The position numbers were made by a program, and so were the translations under genes. From NCBI RefSeq assembly GCF_002005305.1, contig NZ_CP014782.1:620001-684000 (forward strand): a stretch of DNA of 64,000 nucleotides, in the 5' to 3' direction. Below the pieces are notes generated by a model. The model did no database searches and was not told the origin of the DNA. It saw nothing but the letters and a program-made list of their open reading frames with translations. Each line of letters opens with the position of its first letter. Position 1 is the first letter of the stretch. The DNA comes from Shewanella psychrophila (GTDB taxonomy: Bacteria; Pseudomonadota; Gammaproteobacteria; Enterobacterales; Shewanellaceae). Shown one piece after another: positions 19,112 to 27,570 of this stretch.

Positions 19112-19645
19112 ATGTTATTAATGCCAAAAAAGGATTGGCAATGGAATTATAATGATGCGTATGGTGTGTTAAGCGTCTCATTAGGTTCAGAGATGGAATT
19201 TCTGACCCCTTATAAAATGAAAACTTTAATTCCTGACGCTTTGATGGAGTTAGAGTTTAATATGGAACATGCCAAATTTTATATTGAGTTTCTAGATCTT
19301 CTTTCAAGGTCATTACACCTAACAGCGGGTTTGCAAGTTCAGCTTGCGCTCAATGCTACTGCTGCCCATTTTTTGTTAAAGCCACAAATGCCTAAATCAT
19401 GGTTTTTTGCTACCAGTAATATGTGTGTCTTTAGTGAGCTAGGTAAAGTTTTTCGTCTATCTTGCCAGGGCATTAGTGCACAAGTTTTAGTCGTTGAAAC
19501 AAGCGTACAAGCCTCACTTGTGATGTTGTTGGAAAAAGATTTACGGCTAAGTGATAGCAAATCTCTAGGTCAGTTCGAATGTATTAAAGTTATGCACGAT
19601 AGACTGCACCCAATTATTGTTAATCGGCAGATTGTCGCGGCATAA
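19112..19645 (+). CDS. zapC: Cell division protein ZapC
   Basis: ZapC binds FtsZ and bundles its filaments to stabilise the Z-ring. The 177-residue product aligns by eye with E. coli ZapC through the N-terminal pattern M-x3-P-x3-W-x-W and the conserved LKPQMPKSWFF near the middle. The ATG at 19112 is chosen because it matches the N-terminal spacing of the family and has an AGG site upstream. A second ATG at 19121 is possible. It lies between pyrD and rlmL, the neighbourhood it has in E. coli. Confidence 0.9.
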   Translation: MLLMPKKDWQWNYNDAYGVLSVSLGSEMEFLTPYKMKTLIPDALMELEFNMEHAKFYIEFLDLLSRSLHLTAGLQVQLALNATAAHFLLKPQMPKSWFFATSNMCVFSELGKVFRLSCQGISAQVLVVETSVQASLVMLLEKDLRLSDSKSLGQFECIKVMHDRLHPIIVNRQIVAA

Positions 19646-20248
19646 TTATCTGTTTTGTCATGTTTCATTCCCTATCCAATTCCTATCTAGCTAAGCGCTT
19701 TATCTAGAGAGTGAGTGATTATATAAATCGTTCTAACTCATTTCCATTTAACGTTGTCAGCATGATTAATGCACAATTGATTTTAATTTTATTTTTGTTC
19801 ATCGGAATAAAATTAAGTGGGTGTGTTTTATGGAGAAGATATTAGGGTGTTTTAATATTTAAGAATTGGTTGCGGGAGCTGGATTACTTTTATGAAAGTA
19901 GGGCCACGAGCTTCACCCCGATGTAATAAGTCGCTGAGTCCGAGTAGATTTCATACAGCCCCATCTCGCGTTCGATTCAACTTCTTGATTTTTCTTGATT
20001 TAGAGTCATCAAATCTTTCTTCCATGCCGTCGAAGCGCGGCAAACTATAGCTATATGACCTGGCTATTACAAGCCTGATTTCAGTTGAAAGATCTAACCG
20101 TTCATAAATGAGACGAAGAGCGGGGTCTTTGTGCAAATAGTGGGGTACTAACAGGAATAATCTCCTTGAGAGCTAATAACTTTTTATCATTTCAGTGCGC
20201 ATCAAGGTATAATGTCTGATTAATTTTTACTGTGTGCCTATCTATACG
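19646..20248. other. Intergenic region between zapC and rlmL, no supported gene
   Basis: These 603 bp hold no gene I can support. A minus-strand open frame (19951-20136, about 61 codons) has polar, protein-like composition (IYERLDLSTEIRLVIARSYSYS) but no ribosome-binding site and no family I recognise. It could be a remnant gene or part of a dispersed genomic repeat. The last 60 bp must hold the rlmL promoter. Confidence 0.4.
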
Positions 20249-22384
20249 ATGTTAAATTTTTTTGCTGCGGCTCCTAGGGGCTATGAATATGCGTTATCAC
20301 TCGAGTTAGCAGAGCTCGGTGCCTCTGAAATCAAAGAGAGTGTAGCTGGTGTCTACTTTACGGCATCTCTTGAGCTAGGTTATCGAATTACGCTTTGGTC
20401 ACGTTTGGCGAGTCGAATCATTTTCGTCATACATAAAGGCCCATGCGAGTCTCCTGAGCAGCTCTATAATGCTGCTTATGGTATAGATTGGCAGATGCAG
20501 TTTTCTAATCGCAGCACATTTAGCATCGATTTTCATGGTCAGGGTGGTTTCATCAATAACACCATGTACGGTGCACTTAAGATAAAAGATGCCATTGTTG
20601 ATCGTTTTCGCGACGATGATTTTTCAAGGCCGGATGTTGCTCGCCAGGATGCAGATTTTCGAATCGACGCACATTATCGTCGTGGAGAGATCACCATAGG
20701 ATTGAACTTCTCCGGACCTGCCTTGCACAAACGTGGCTATCGCTCGACCACAGGTGAGGCCCCTCTAAAAGAGAACCTTGCGGCAAATATGCTGGTTCGT
20801 AGCGGGTGGAAGAAAGAGCCGGTTTCATTGCTCGATCCCTTCTGTGGTAGTGGCACTATCTTGATTGAAGCTGCCATGATGGCCTGTGATATTGCGCCGG
20901 GTCTTCATCGTGAGCGTTTTGGTTTTGAGCATTGGCTCAGACATAACGACAAACATTGGCAAGAATTGCTTAATGAGGCTCGTGCCAGGGCTTCTATTGG
21001 CATAACCCGCTGTAGCACTAAGTTTTATGGTTCAGACATCGAGCCTCATCTTGTCTCTATCGCTAAACAGAATGCGGAAAATGCCGGTGTAAGTGACTTA
21101 ATTGAGTTTACTGTTAGCGATGCTTTAGAGGTGAAAGTGCCAGAAGCATCCGGTTATCTTATCAGTAACCCTCCCTATGGTGAACGTTTAGGCACAGTGA
21201 CTGAGTTGCTTCAGCTCTATTATCAGTTGGGTGATAAGTTTAAGGCTGAATTTGGTGGCTGGAAATTAGCTATGCTAAACAGTGATAAAGAGCTGTTATC
21301 TGCCTTGAAGCTTAAAGCCGATAAACAGATGAAGATGAGTAACGGTCCACTGGACTGTGCTTTCAACCTCTATACTGTTCATGCTGAGAATACTCGCCGC
21401 GTCGATCCTGAGAATATTAAGATAGAGGGTGATGTTAGTGATATCGCTGTGCCTTTCGCTAACCGGGTAAAGAAGAATTATAAACAACTTAAGAAATGGG
21501 CTAAGAAAGAGGGTATCGACAGTTACCGTATCTACGATGCCGATTTACCGGATTACAAAGTTGCCATAGACAAATATCTGGATTATGTCGTTATTCAAGA
21601 ATATACCGCACCGATGGATATTCCCGAGTCAGTGACCAAGCGGCGTTTGACCGATGTGCTTATCGCCTTACCTAGCGCAATTGGTATAGATCCTAAGAAC
21701 ATCATCTTGAAGAAGCGGGAGCGTCAAAAGGGCACTAATCAGTATGAGAAACTCTCAACGTCTAAGCTTGAGCTTATCACGACTGAATATGATGCCAAAT
21801 TTAAGCTAAACCTTAAAGAGTATCTGGATACCGGCCTGTTTCTCGATCATCGTCTCACCCGTAAACTCGTGGGTGAAAAGTCTAAGAATCGCGATGTCCT
21901 TAATCTATTTGCCTATACTGGTACGGCTTCAGTACATGCTGCTCTGGGTGGGGCTAAAACGGTTACGACCGTCGATATGTCCAATACCTATATCAGCTGG
22001 GCGAAAGAGAACTTTGCCTTAAATGGTTTAAATGACAATAAGTATTCGTTTGTACAGGCCAACTGTTTAACTTGGATCAAACGAACCCACGATACCTATG
22101 ATTTCATCTTTATCGATCCGCCGACCTTCTCAAACTCGAAGCGCATGGAAGACTCTTTTGATGTGTTACGTGATCATGTGGCTTTGCTGACTGACTTGAT
22201 TAAGATCTTAAGACCTGGCGGTGAGATCATCTTCTCCAATAATAAGCGTAAGTTTAAGATGGAGACTGAAGCGCTTGAAGCTGCTGGGATCAAAGTTGAA
22301 AATATTGACAGTCAAACTTTACCTACGGATTTTAAACGTAATCCACAGATCCACAACACTTGGCTGTTAACCCATGCCGAGTAA
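20249..22384 (+). CDS. rlmL: Bifunctional 23S rRNA methyltransferase RlmKL (m2G2445 / m7G2069)
   Basis: RlmKL modifies two guanines of 23S rRNA. The N-terminal half has a THUMP domain (about residues 45-160) and the m2G methyltransferase with LDPFCGSGTILIEAAMMA and NPPYGERLG. The C-terminal half is the m7G methyltransferase with VLNLFAYTGTASVHAALGGA and DPPTFSNSKRM. The start ATG 20249 gives MLNFFAAAPRGYEYAL, the N-terminus I expect for Shewanella homologues, and 711 residues. A GTG at 20234 in frame is the alternative. No strong ribosome site precedes either. The 3' end overlaps the glutaredoxin-like gene by 11 bp. Confidence 0.95.
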   Translation: MLNFFAAAPRGYEYALSLELAELGASEIKESVAGVYFTASLELGYRITLWSRLASRIIFVIHKGPCESPEQLYNAAYGIDWQMQFSNRSTFSIDFHGQGGFINNTMYGALKIKDAIVDRFRDDDFSRPDVARQDADFRIDAHYRRGEITIGLNFSGPALHKRGYRSTTGEAPLKENLAANMLVRSGWKKEPVSLLDPFCGSGTILIEAAMMACDIAPGLHRERFGFEHWLRHNDKHWQELLNEARARASIGITRCSTKFYGSDIEPHLVSIAKQNAENAGVSDLIEFTVSDALEVKVPEASGYLISNPPYGERLGTVTELLQLYYQLGDKFKAEFGGWKLAMLNSDKELLSALKLKADKQMKMSNGPLDCAFNLYTVHAENTRRVDPENIKIEGDVSDIAVPFANRVKKNYKQLKKWAKKEGIDSYRIYDADLPDYKVAIDKYLDYVVIQEYTAPMDIPESVTKRRLTDVLIALPSAIGIDPKNIILKKRERQKGTNQYEKLSTSKLELITTEYDAKFKLNLKEYLDTGLFLDHRLTRKLVGEKSKNRDVLNLFAYTGTASVHAALGGAKTVTTVDMSNTYISWAKENFALNGLNDNKYSFVQANCLTWIKRTHDTYDFIFIDPPTFSNSKRMEDSFDVLRDHVALLTDLIKILRPGGEIIFSNNKRKFKMETEALEAAGIKVENIDSQTLPTDFKRNPQIHNTWLLTHAE

Positions 22385-22607
22385 GTCCTATATCTTGTTC
22401 CACACAGATGCTTGTCATCTGTGTGATTTAGCCGAGCAGTTGATTGAAATGTCTGGCGTGTCATACATAAAAACAGATATCTGTGATGATGAAAAGCTAG
22501 CTGAACAATATGGCATTCGTATCCCTGTGCTAAAACAGCTTGATTCTGAAAATGAGCTTAATTGGCCATTTGATGAAGATGTATTAAAGAATTTTTTAGG
22601 AGCATAA
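22374..22607 (+). CDS. Glutaredoxin-like (DUF836) thioredoxin-fold protein
   Basis: This 77-residue thioredoxin-fold protein carries the redox motif CHLC (residues 13-16, in HTDACHLCDLAEQLI) and the cis-Pro segment GIRIPVLKQ. It belongs to the DUF836 glutaredoxin-like group. The substrate is unknown. It overlaps the end of rlmL by 11 bp and stops 1 bp before the uup start codon, so the three genes are probably cotranscribed and translationally coupled. Confidence 0.85.
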   Translation: MPSKSYILFHTDACHLCDLAEQLIEMSGVSYIKTDICDDEKLAEQYGIRIPVLKQLDSENELNWPFDEDVLKNFLGA

Positions 22608-22608
22608 C

Positions 22609-24528
22609 TTGAGTCTTGTTCGTATTAATAGTGGCTCTCTAGCCTATGGTTACACCCCACTATTGCAAAAAGCCGATTTCACCATAGAACCCGGTGAGCG
22701 TGTCTGTATCGTTGGCCGAAATGGTGCCGGTAAGTCCAGCCTGATGAAAGTATTGAGTGGTGATGTACTTCTCGATGAGGGTGAATTCAATATCGCCACC
22801 GACGTTAAGGTGAGTCGTCTACAGCAAGATCCACCCAAAGCCGAGCAAGGTTCAGTCTATTCTTATATCTCTGCCGGACTTCAAGAGGTGGGTGAGAAGC
22901 TCGAACGTTATCATCAGTTGGCTCACGATGTAGGCACCGCAGATCCAGAGCAGATGGATCGCATGCTTAAACAGATGGAGCGACTTCAGGAAGATATTGA
23001 TCACCTCAATGGCTGGCAGCTAGACAGCCGAATTAACCAGAATTGTGAACTATTGGGGCTAGACCCAGATAGTGCCTTGTCAGAATTGTCCGGTGGGTGG
23101 CAACGTAAGGTTGCCTTAGCCAGAGCTTTGGTGAGTGAGCCAGATTTGCTATTACTCGATGAGCCCACCAACCATCTGGATATTGATACTATCGAATGGT
23201 TAGAGCAATTTCTGTTAAGTTATAAAGGTGCTATCGTATTTATTAGCCACGATAGGGGGTTTATTCAACGTATGGCGACCCGTATTGTCGATCTCGATCG
23301 CGGTGTCATCACGTCCTGGCCTGGTAATTATCAAACATACCTAGATGGAAAAGCGGAGTGGTTAAGAGTCGAATCCGAGCAAAATGCACTATTTGATAAA
23401 CGTCTCGCGGAAGAAGAAACCTGGATTCGTCAAGGTGTTAAGGCAAGGCGTACACGTAACGAAGGTCGTGTTCGTGCGTTAAAAGCTTTGCGAGTCGAGC
23501 GTATGGCGCGTCTTAATCGACAAGGCGGTGCTAAGATGGCCGTTGCTGATACCGATCGTTCCGGCAAGCTTGTTTTTGATATTGAAAAGCTGAACTACAA
23601 TCTGCCTGATAAAAACTTGGTGAAAGATTTTACGTCGGCTGTGATGCGCGGAGACAGGATCGCGCTTATTGGTCCTAATGGTTGTGGTAAATCTACCTTA
23701 GTAAAACTCTTGATTGGTCAGCTAGAGGCACAGTCGGGTAGTGTCAAGGTGGGGACTAAGCTTGAGATTGCCTATTTTGATCAATATAGAGAAGCACTCG
23801 ATCCCGAGAAAACAGTGGAAGAGAATGTAGGTGAAGGTAAGAAAACCATCACCATCAATGGTCAAGACCGTCATATTTTGAGTTATCTGCAAGACTTCCT
23901 CTTCTCTCCGATGAGAGCAAGAACACCAGTCAAAGCGCTTTCTGGTGGTGAGAAAAACCGTTTATTGCTAGCCCGTTTGCTTTTAAAACCTGCTAACTTG
24001 ATTATTCTCGATGAGCCGACCAACGACCTTGATATTGAGACCCTAGAATTGTTAGAGTCTTTGTTGACCGATTATCAAGGAACCTTACTTTTAGTGAGTC
24101 ATGACAGAGCATTTATCGATAATACCGTGACCAGTAGTTGGTGGTTCACCGGTAATGGTGGCTGGAGTGAGTATGTCGGTGGCTATGAAGATGCAGTGTC
24201 TCAAGGTGCTAAATTTTATTCTGAGGAACCTCAGGGAACAAAGAGTGTCCAACCTCAGAAGGTTGAGGTTAACGAGGTAAAGCCAGTAGACAAACCTAAA
24301 TTAGAAAAGAAGTTGTCTTATAAACTTCAGCGTGAACTCGAGGCGCTACCTGCTATGATGGAGCAGCTAGAAGCGGAGGTTGAAGCTTTGCAAGAGAAAG
24401 TTAGTGCATCAGATTTTTATGCTCAAGATCAAGATAAAATTAATCTCCAACTCGGCCAACTAGCCGACAAAGAGCAGGAGTTGGAAGTGTGCTTCGGGCG
24501 ATGGGAAGAGTTAGAGTCGCTCAAGTAA
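22609..24528 (+). CDS. uup: ABC-F family ATPase Uup
   Basis: Uup is a soluble ABC-F ATPase that acts on ribosomes or branched DNA intermediates and affects precise transposon excision in E. coli. It has two ABC modules: Walker A GRNGAGKSS with signature LSGGWQRK (N-terminal), and GPNGCGKST with LSGGEKNR (C-terminal). They are joined by the linker typical of ABC-F proteins, and a C-terminal coiled coil follows (about residues 560-639). The start is TTG at 22609, supported by AGGAG at 22598-22602 and by MSLVRINSG matching the family N-terminus. No membrane domain is present. Confidence 0.95.
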   Translation: MSLVRINSGSLAYGYTPLLQKADFTIEPGERVCIVGRNGAGKSSLMKVLSGDVLLDEGEFNIATDVKVSRLQQDPPKAEQGSVYSYISAGLQEVGEKLERYHQLAHDVGTADPEQMDRMLKQMERLQEDIDHLNGWQLDSRINQNCELLGLDPDSALSELSGGWQRKVALARALVSEPDLLLLDEPTNHLDIDTIEWLEQFLLSYKGAIVFISHDRGFIQRMATRIVDLDRGVITSWPGNYQTYLDGKAEWLRVESEQNALFDKRLAEEETWIRQGVKARRTRNEGRVRALKALRVERMARLNRQGGAKMAVADTDRSGKLVFDIEKLNYNLPDKNLVKDFTSAVMRGDRIALIGPNGCGKSTLVKLLIGQLEAQSGSVKVGTKLEIAYFDQYREALDPEKTVEENVGEGKKTITINGQDRHILSYLQDFLFSPMRARTPVKALSGGEKNRLLLARLLLKPANLIILDEPTNDLDIETLELLESLLTDYQGTLLLVSHDRAFIDNTVTSSWWFTGNGGWSEYVGGYEDAVSQGAKFYSEEPQGTKSVQPQKVEVNEVKPVDKPKLEKKLSYKLQRELEALPAMMEQLEAEVEALQEKVSASDFYAQDQDKINLQLGQLADKEQELEVCFGRWEELESLK

Positions 24529-24567
24529 TACAAAATTAAAACTAGAAATAGTATGGGAATAGCGTTA

Positions 24568-26472
24568 ATGAAGTTGAAATTGGATAAAGCACTATCATTA
24601 GTTGCAGTAGGTGTAATTAGTGTTTTGCAAGGTGCCAATGCAGCACCTGTATATGAAATTAAGAACCTAGACGAAATTTATAGCCAGGAAGATGGCGCTG
24701 AATTAATTGGCACATTACAAGGTACTCGTAGTGGCTACGGTATGGCTGTGAACGCTAATAATGAATCTTTAGGTGTGGCAAAAGGTAAAAAATACCTGAG
24801 CGTATCTGAGGATGATGATGGTGTTATCGATATCGAAGATGGTATCGCACCGGAAGAGAAGATCGTGCTGTCCATTAATACGCCGATCAAAGCTAACAAC
24901 TTCACCTTTACTGCCGTCGAGAATGATTCATCTACCCCTTGGTTACCGACTTTTGACAGCGTCAATGGCACCACAGATCCCAGTTTAACCGATCCAGATG
25001 ATCCAGATACAATAAATTCGGTCGATGCCTATTACTATGGTATCAATAATGCGGGCGTAAAAGTCGGTTCCATGACATCTGAAGAGCTGAAAATAACTTG
25101 TGGCGATGACTGTAAAGATGATCAGGATTTCTGGTACTACCGGGAGTTTGAAGAGCGTGGCTTTGTTAAAAACGCCGATAATATCGAGATAGATCTGGTT
25201 CCGCCTCTCACCGAATATGTTAAAGACGACGAGACTCCGGCTGTTAACGTGGGTGGTTATTCGGTTGCGGCCAAAGTGAACTCAAGTGGTTTAGTCGTAG
25301 GCTATGCAGGTACTGAGTTATCTAAGAATTCTGAAGATCGTATCGATACTTGTATTTCGAGTGATACTTACCCACTAGATGTCTGCGTGCAGACACTGCA
25401 GTTTCCTTATGATGATTACGGTAATTCATACATGATTTACCAAGTACGTGGTTATGTATGGCAGCTAAATGCGGATAGGACTGTAGTAGAGAATGAGATT
25501 GAGTTACCCTTAGGTTTAGCCCCAAGTTCTAGTGACACAAGAATTTATACGGCTCAAGGTCTGGGAGTCAATACAGCCGGGGTTGTCGCAGGACGCTCCC
25601 ATGTTTATCGTCGAGGCAACACAGATAAACTACATTATGATGCGGCATATTGGACTAAGAACGACACTGGTAAATATGACTACCATTGGATAGATATGAT
25701 AGATGATAGATATGAGTCTATCGCTTATGATATTAACGATAATGGCATCTTAGTCGGCAGTTATAAGCAATACCTTCAAGGATATTCAAGAGATAAGTTC
25801 TTCTATTACGATACTAATGGGACTGAAGACATAGTTACCCCTTATGATTTTAGCAGCAACACTGGAGTTTCAGATCTAAGCAGTAGGCCAAAAGATATCA
25901 ACAATAAGGGTCAGGTCGTCGGTTATATTGAAACCACCCACGATAAGGAAAAACCCCGCCCTAAAGCAGGTTTCTTGTTTGATAAAGACACAGATGATTT
26001 TAGGAACCTTAATCAACTGTTGACTTGTGAGTCCAAGGGCTTCGAGAAGGTCGATGATAAGTGGGTGCGTAAAACAGTCGAAGTCGAAGATGGTGCAGGT
26101 AAGACACTAACCTACAATGAAGACTTAGTGGTTGTCGAGGCTAACGGCATCAATGAAGAGGGTGTCATTGTCGGTACAGTGTCAGTGCGTAAGCCGGTGT
26201 ATAAGTTCGACTCAGAAGGCAACTTGGTTATTGAAAATGGCAAGCCAGTGTTTGAAGTGAATGGTTATGGTGATCCGCTTACATCTTACTTACCTCGTTC
26301 TGTGGTTTTGCAAACGAATTATGCTGAAGCGACCGATGAGTGGCTAGCGGCTAATAACTGTGTTGATGACAATGAAGAGCCTGATGATTATGAGCGTAAA
26401 GGCGCGGCAAGCTTTGCCTGGTTATTTGCCTTACCCTTACTTTGGTTCCGTCGTCGCTACTCGAATAAATAG
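24568..26472 (+). CDS. DUF3466 family exported protein with GlyGly-CTERM-like tail
   Basis: The roughly 634-residue protein has a signal peptide (cleavage near GANA) and about six repeats built on an N-x2-G-x-VVG core (AVNANNESLGVA, KVNSSGLVVGYA, DINDNGILVGSY, DINNKGQVVGYI, GINEEGVIVGTV). These resemble HAF-type repeats and suggest a beta-propeller. The C-terminus GAASFAWLFALPLLWFRRR is a short membrane helix with a basic end, like the GlyGly-CTERM sorting signals processed by rhombosortase. Function is unknown and cell-surface display is inferred. ATG 24568 is preferred for its shorter signal peptide. ATG 24553 is also in frame. Confidence 0.75.
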   Translation: MKLKLDKALSLVAVGVISVLQGANAAPVYEIKNLDEIYSQEDGAELIGTLQGTRSGYGMAVNANNESLGVAKGKKYLSVSEDDDGVIDIEDGIAPEEKIVLSINTPIKANNFTFTAVENDSSTPWLPTFDSVNGTTDPSLTDPDDPDTINSVDAYYYGINNAGVKVGSMTSEELKITCGDDCKDDQDFWYYREFEERGFVKNADNIEIDLVPPLTEYVKDDETPAVNVGGYSVAAKVNSSGLVVGYAGTELSKNSEDRIDTCISSDTYPLDVCVQTLQFPYDDYGNSYMIYQVRGYVWQLNADRTVVENEIELPLGLAPSSSDTRIYTAQGLGVNTAGVVAGRSHVYRRGNTDKLHYDAAYWTKNDTGKYDYHWIDMIDDRYESIAYDINDNGILVGSYKQYLQGYSRDKFFYYDTNGTEDIVTPYDFSSNTGVSDLSSRPKDINNKGQVVGYIETTHDKEKPRPKAGFLFDKDTDDFRNLNQLLTCESKGFEKVDDKWVRKTVEVEDGAGKTLTYNEDLVVVEANGINEEGVIVGTVSVRKPVYKFDSEGNLVIENGKPVFEVNGYGDPLTSYLPRSVVLQTNYAEATDEWLAANNCVDDNEEPDDYERKGAASFAWLFALPLLWFRRRYSNK

Positions 26473-26553
26473 CATGAATGTTTATTTCAATTAACTCGGG
26501 TTAGTGCTTGTTATCATGAGTGCCAAGTCTGGTAGAACAAATTCATAGAAAAG

Positions 26554-26579
26554 TCGAGGCGATAGCCTCGATTTTTTTT
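26554..26579 (+). terminator. Terminator of the DUF3466 gene
   Basis: TCGAGGC, a GATA loop and GCCTCGA are followed by eight T residues. Confidence 0.88.
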
Positions 26580-26711
26580 GTCTAAAAAACTCAACAGCTT
26601 AAAAAATAACCATGTAAATTGGTGAAATATTGATTGATCTTGAGCCGAAAAAGATCTATTTCTATCAAGTGAAGCTATTGCTTCTTTGTATGTAAAACAG
26701 AGGATGCTTGC

Positions 26712-26888
26712 ATGAAGAGACAAAAAAGAGATCGTTTAGACAGAGCTTTTTCGAAAGGATTTCAAGCCGGAGTTGGCGGCCGCTCAAAGGAGAATTGTCC
26801 GTACTCGACACTTGATTCTAAGTCACAGTGGTTAGGGGGGTGGCGGGAAGGCGTAGATGGCCGAATAACTGGTTTATTTAATAAGTAA
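26712..26888 (+). CDS. rmf: Ribosome modulation factor RMF
   Basis: RMF converts 70S ribosomes into inactive 100S dimers in stationary phase. The 58-codon frame encodes MKRQKRDRLDRAFSKGFQAG at its N-terminus, then GRSKENCPY and SQWLGGWREG, all strongly conserved with E. coli RMF (55 residues). The AGGATG at 26701-26706 supplies a ribosome site before the ATG. It is placed next to fabA, as in E. coli (rmf-fabA-ycbZ). It is strongly basic, as expected for a ribosome-binding protein. Confidence 0.95.
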   Translation: MKRQKRDRLDRAFSKGFQAGVGGRSKENCPYSTLDSKSQWLGGWREGVDGRITGLFNK

Positions 26889-26898
26889 CGTAGCATTT

Positions 26899-26942
26899 TG
26901 CCCTCCTGGTAACAGATAGCTGTAGCCGAAGAGGGCATTTTT
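26899..26942. terminator. Convergent terminator between rmf and fabA
   Basis: TGCCCTC (26899-26905) and GAGGGCA (26931-26937) pair across a 25-nt loop that contains a smaller ACAG/CTGT stem. T residues follow on the plus strand (ATTTTT) and AAAA precedes the stem, so it may stop transcription from both sides. Confidence 0.65.
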
Positions 26943-26986
26943 ATGCCTGATTATCTAACTTAAAAAAACAGGCATAGAAATATAGT

Positions 26987-27502
26987 TTAGAAGCTACTTG
27001 TATCTGTGAAAATTCCGACTTTCAAATCTTTAGCGCTGTAGATTTCACGTCCATCGACTTCCATGGTGGCATCAGCTATACCCATGGTAAGTTTACGATA
27101 TACCTTACGCTTAATCGTCAGTTTATAAGTGACTTTCTTAGCATCGGGAAGCACTTGGCCGGTAAATTTAACCTCACCTACACCTAACGCTCGCCCTTTA
27201 CCTTCGGCGCCTTCCCAACCGAGGAAGAAACCAACTAGCTGCCACATTGCATCCAGACCTAAGCAACCAGGCATAACGGGATCGTTTTCGAAGTGACAAC
27301 CGAAAAACCATAATTTAGGATCGATATCCAATTCAGCAACAATCTCACCTTTGCCGAATTCACCACCGTCGGCATTTATCTTAACGATGCGATCGATCAT
27401 CAACATATTGTCTATAGGAAGACGAGGTGAGTTCTTACCAAATAACTCTGCATGACCACAGGCGATAAGTTCTTCTTTACTGAAACTGTTTGCATTACTC
27501 AT
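26987..27502 (-). CDS. fabA: 3-hydroxydecanoyl-ACP dehydratase/isomerase FabA
   Basis: FabA dehydrates 3-hydroxydecanoyl-ACP and isomerises the trans-2 to the cis-3 product, which starts unsaturated fatty acid synthesis. The 171 residues match E. coli FabA (172). The hotdog fold shows the catalytic His and Asp in GCHFENDPVMPGCLGLDAMWQ-type sequence (about residues 70-84). The N-terminus NSFSKEELIACGHAELFG is also characteristic. It is transcribed away from the Lon-like protease gene, which starts upstream on the same strand. Confidence 0.97.
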   Translation of the reverse strand: MSNANSFSKEELIACGHAELFGKNSPRLPIDNMLMIDRIVKINADGGEFGKGEIVAELDIDPKLWFFGCHFENDPVMPGCLGLDAMWQLVGFFLGWEGAEGKGRALGVGEVKFTGQVLPDAKKVTYKLTIKRKVYRKLTMGIADATMEVDGREIYSAKDLKVGIFTDTSSF

Positions 27503-27570
27503 TGATTTACTTCACTCCAACAATATGAGGAGCCAAGATTAGCGAACACGTGTACGCTAAACAACTCCGA

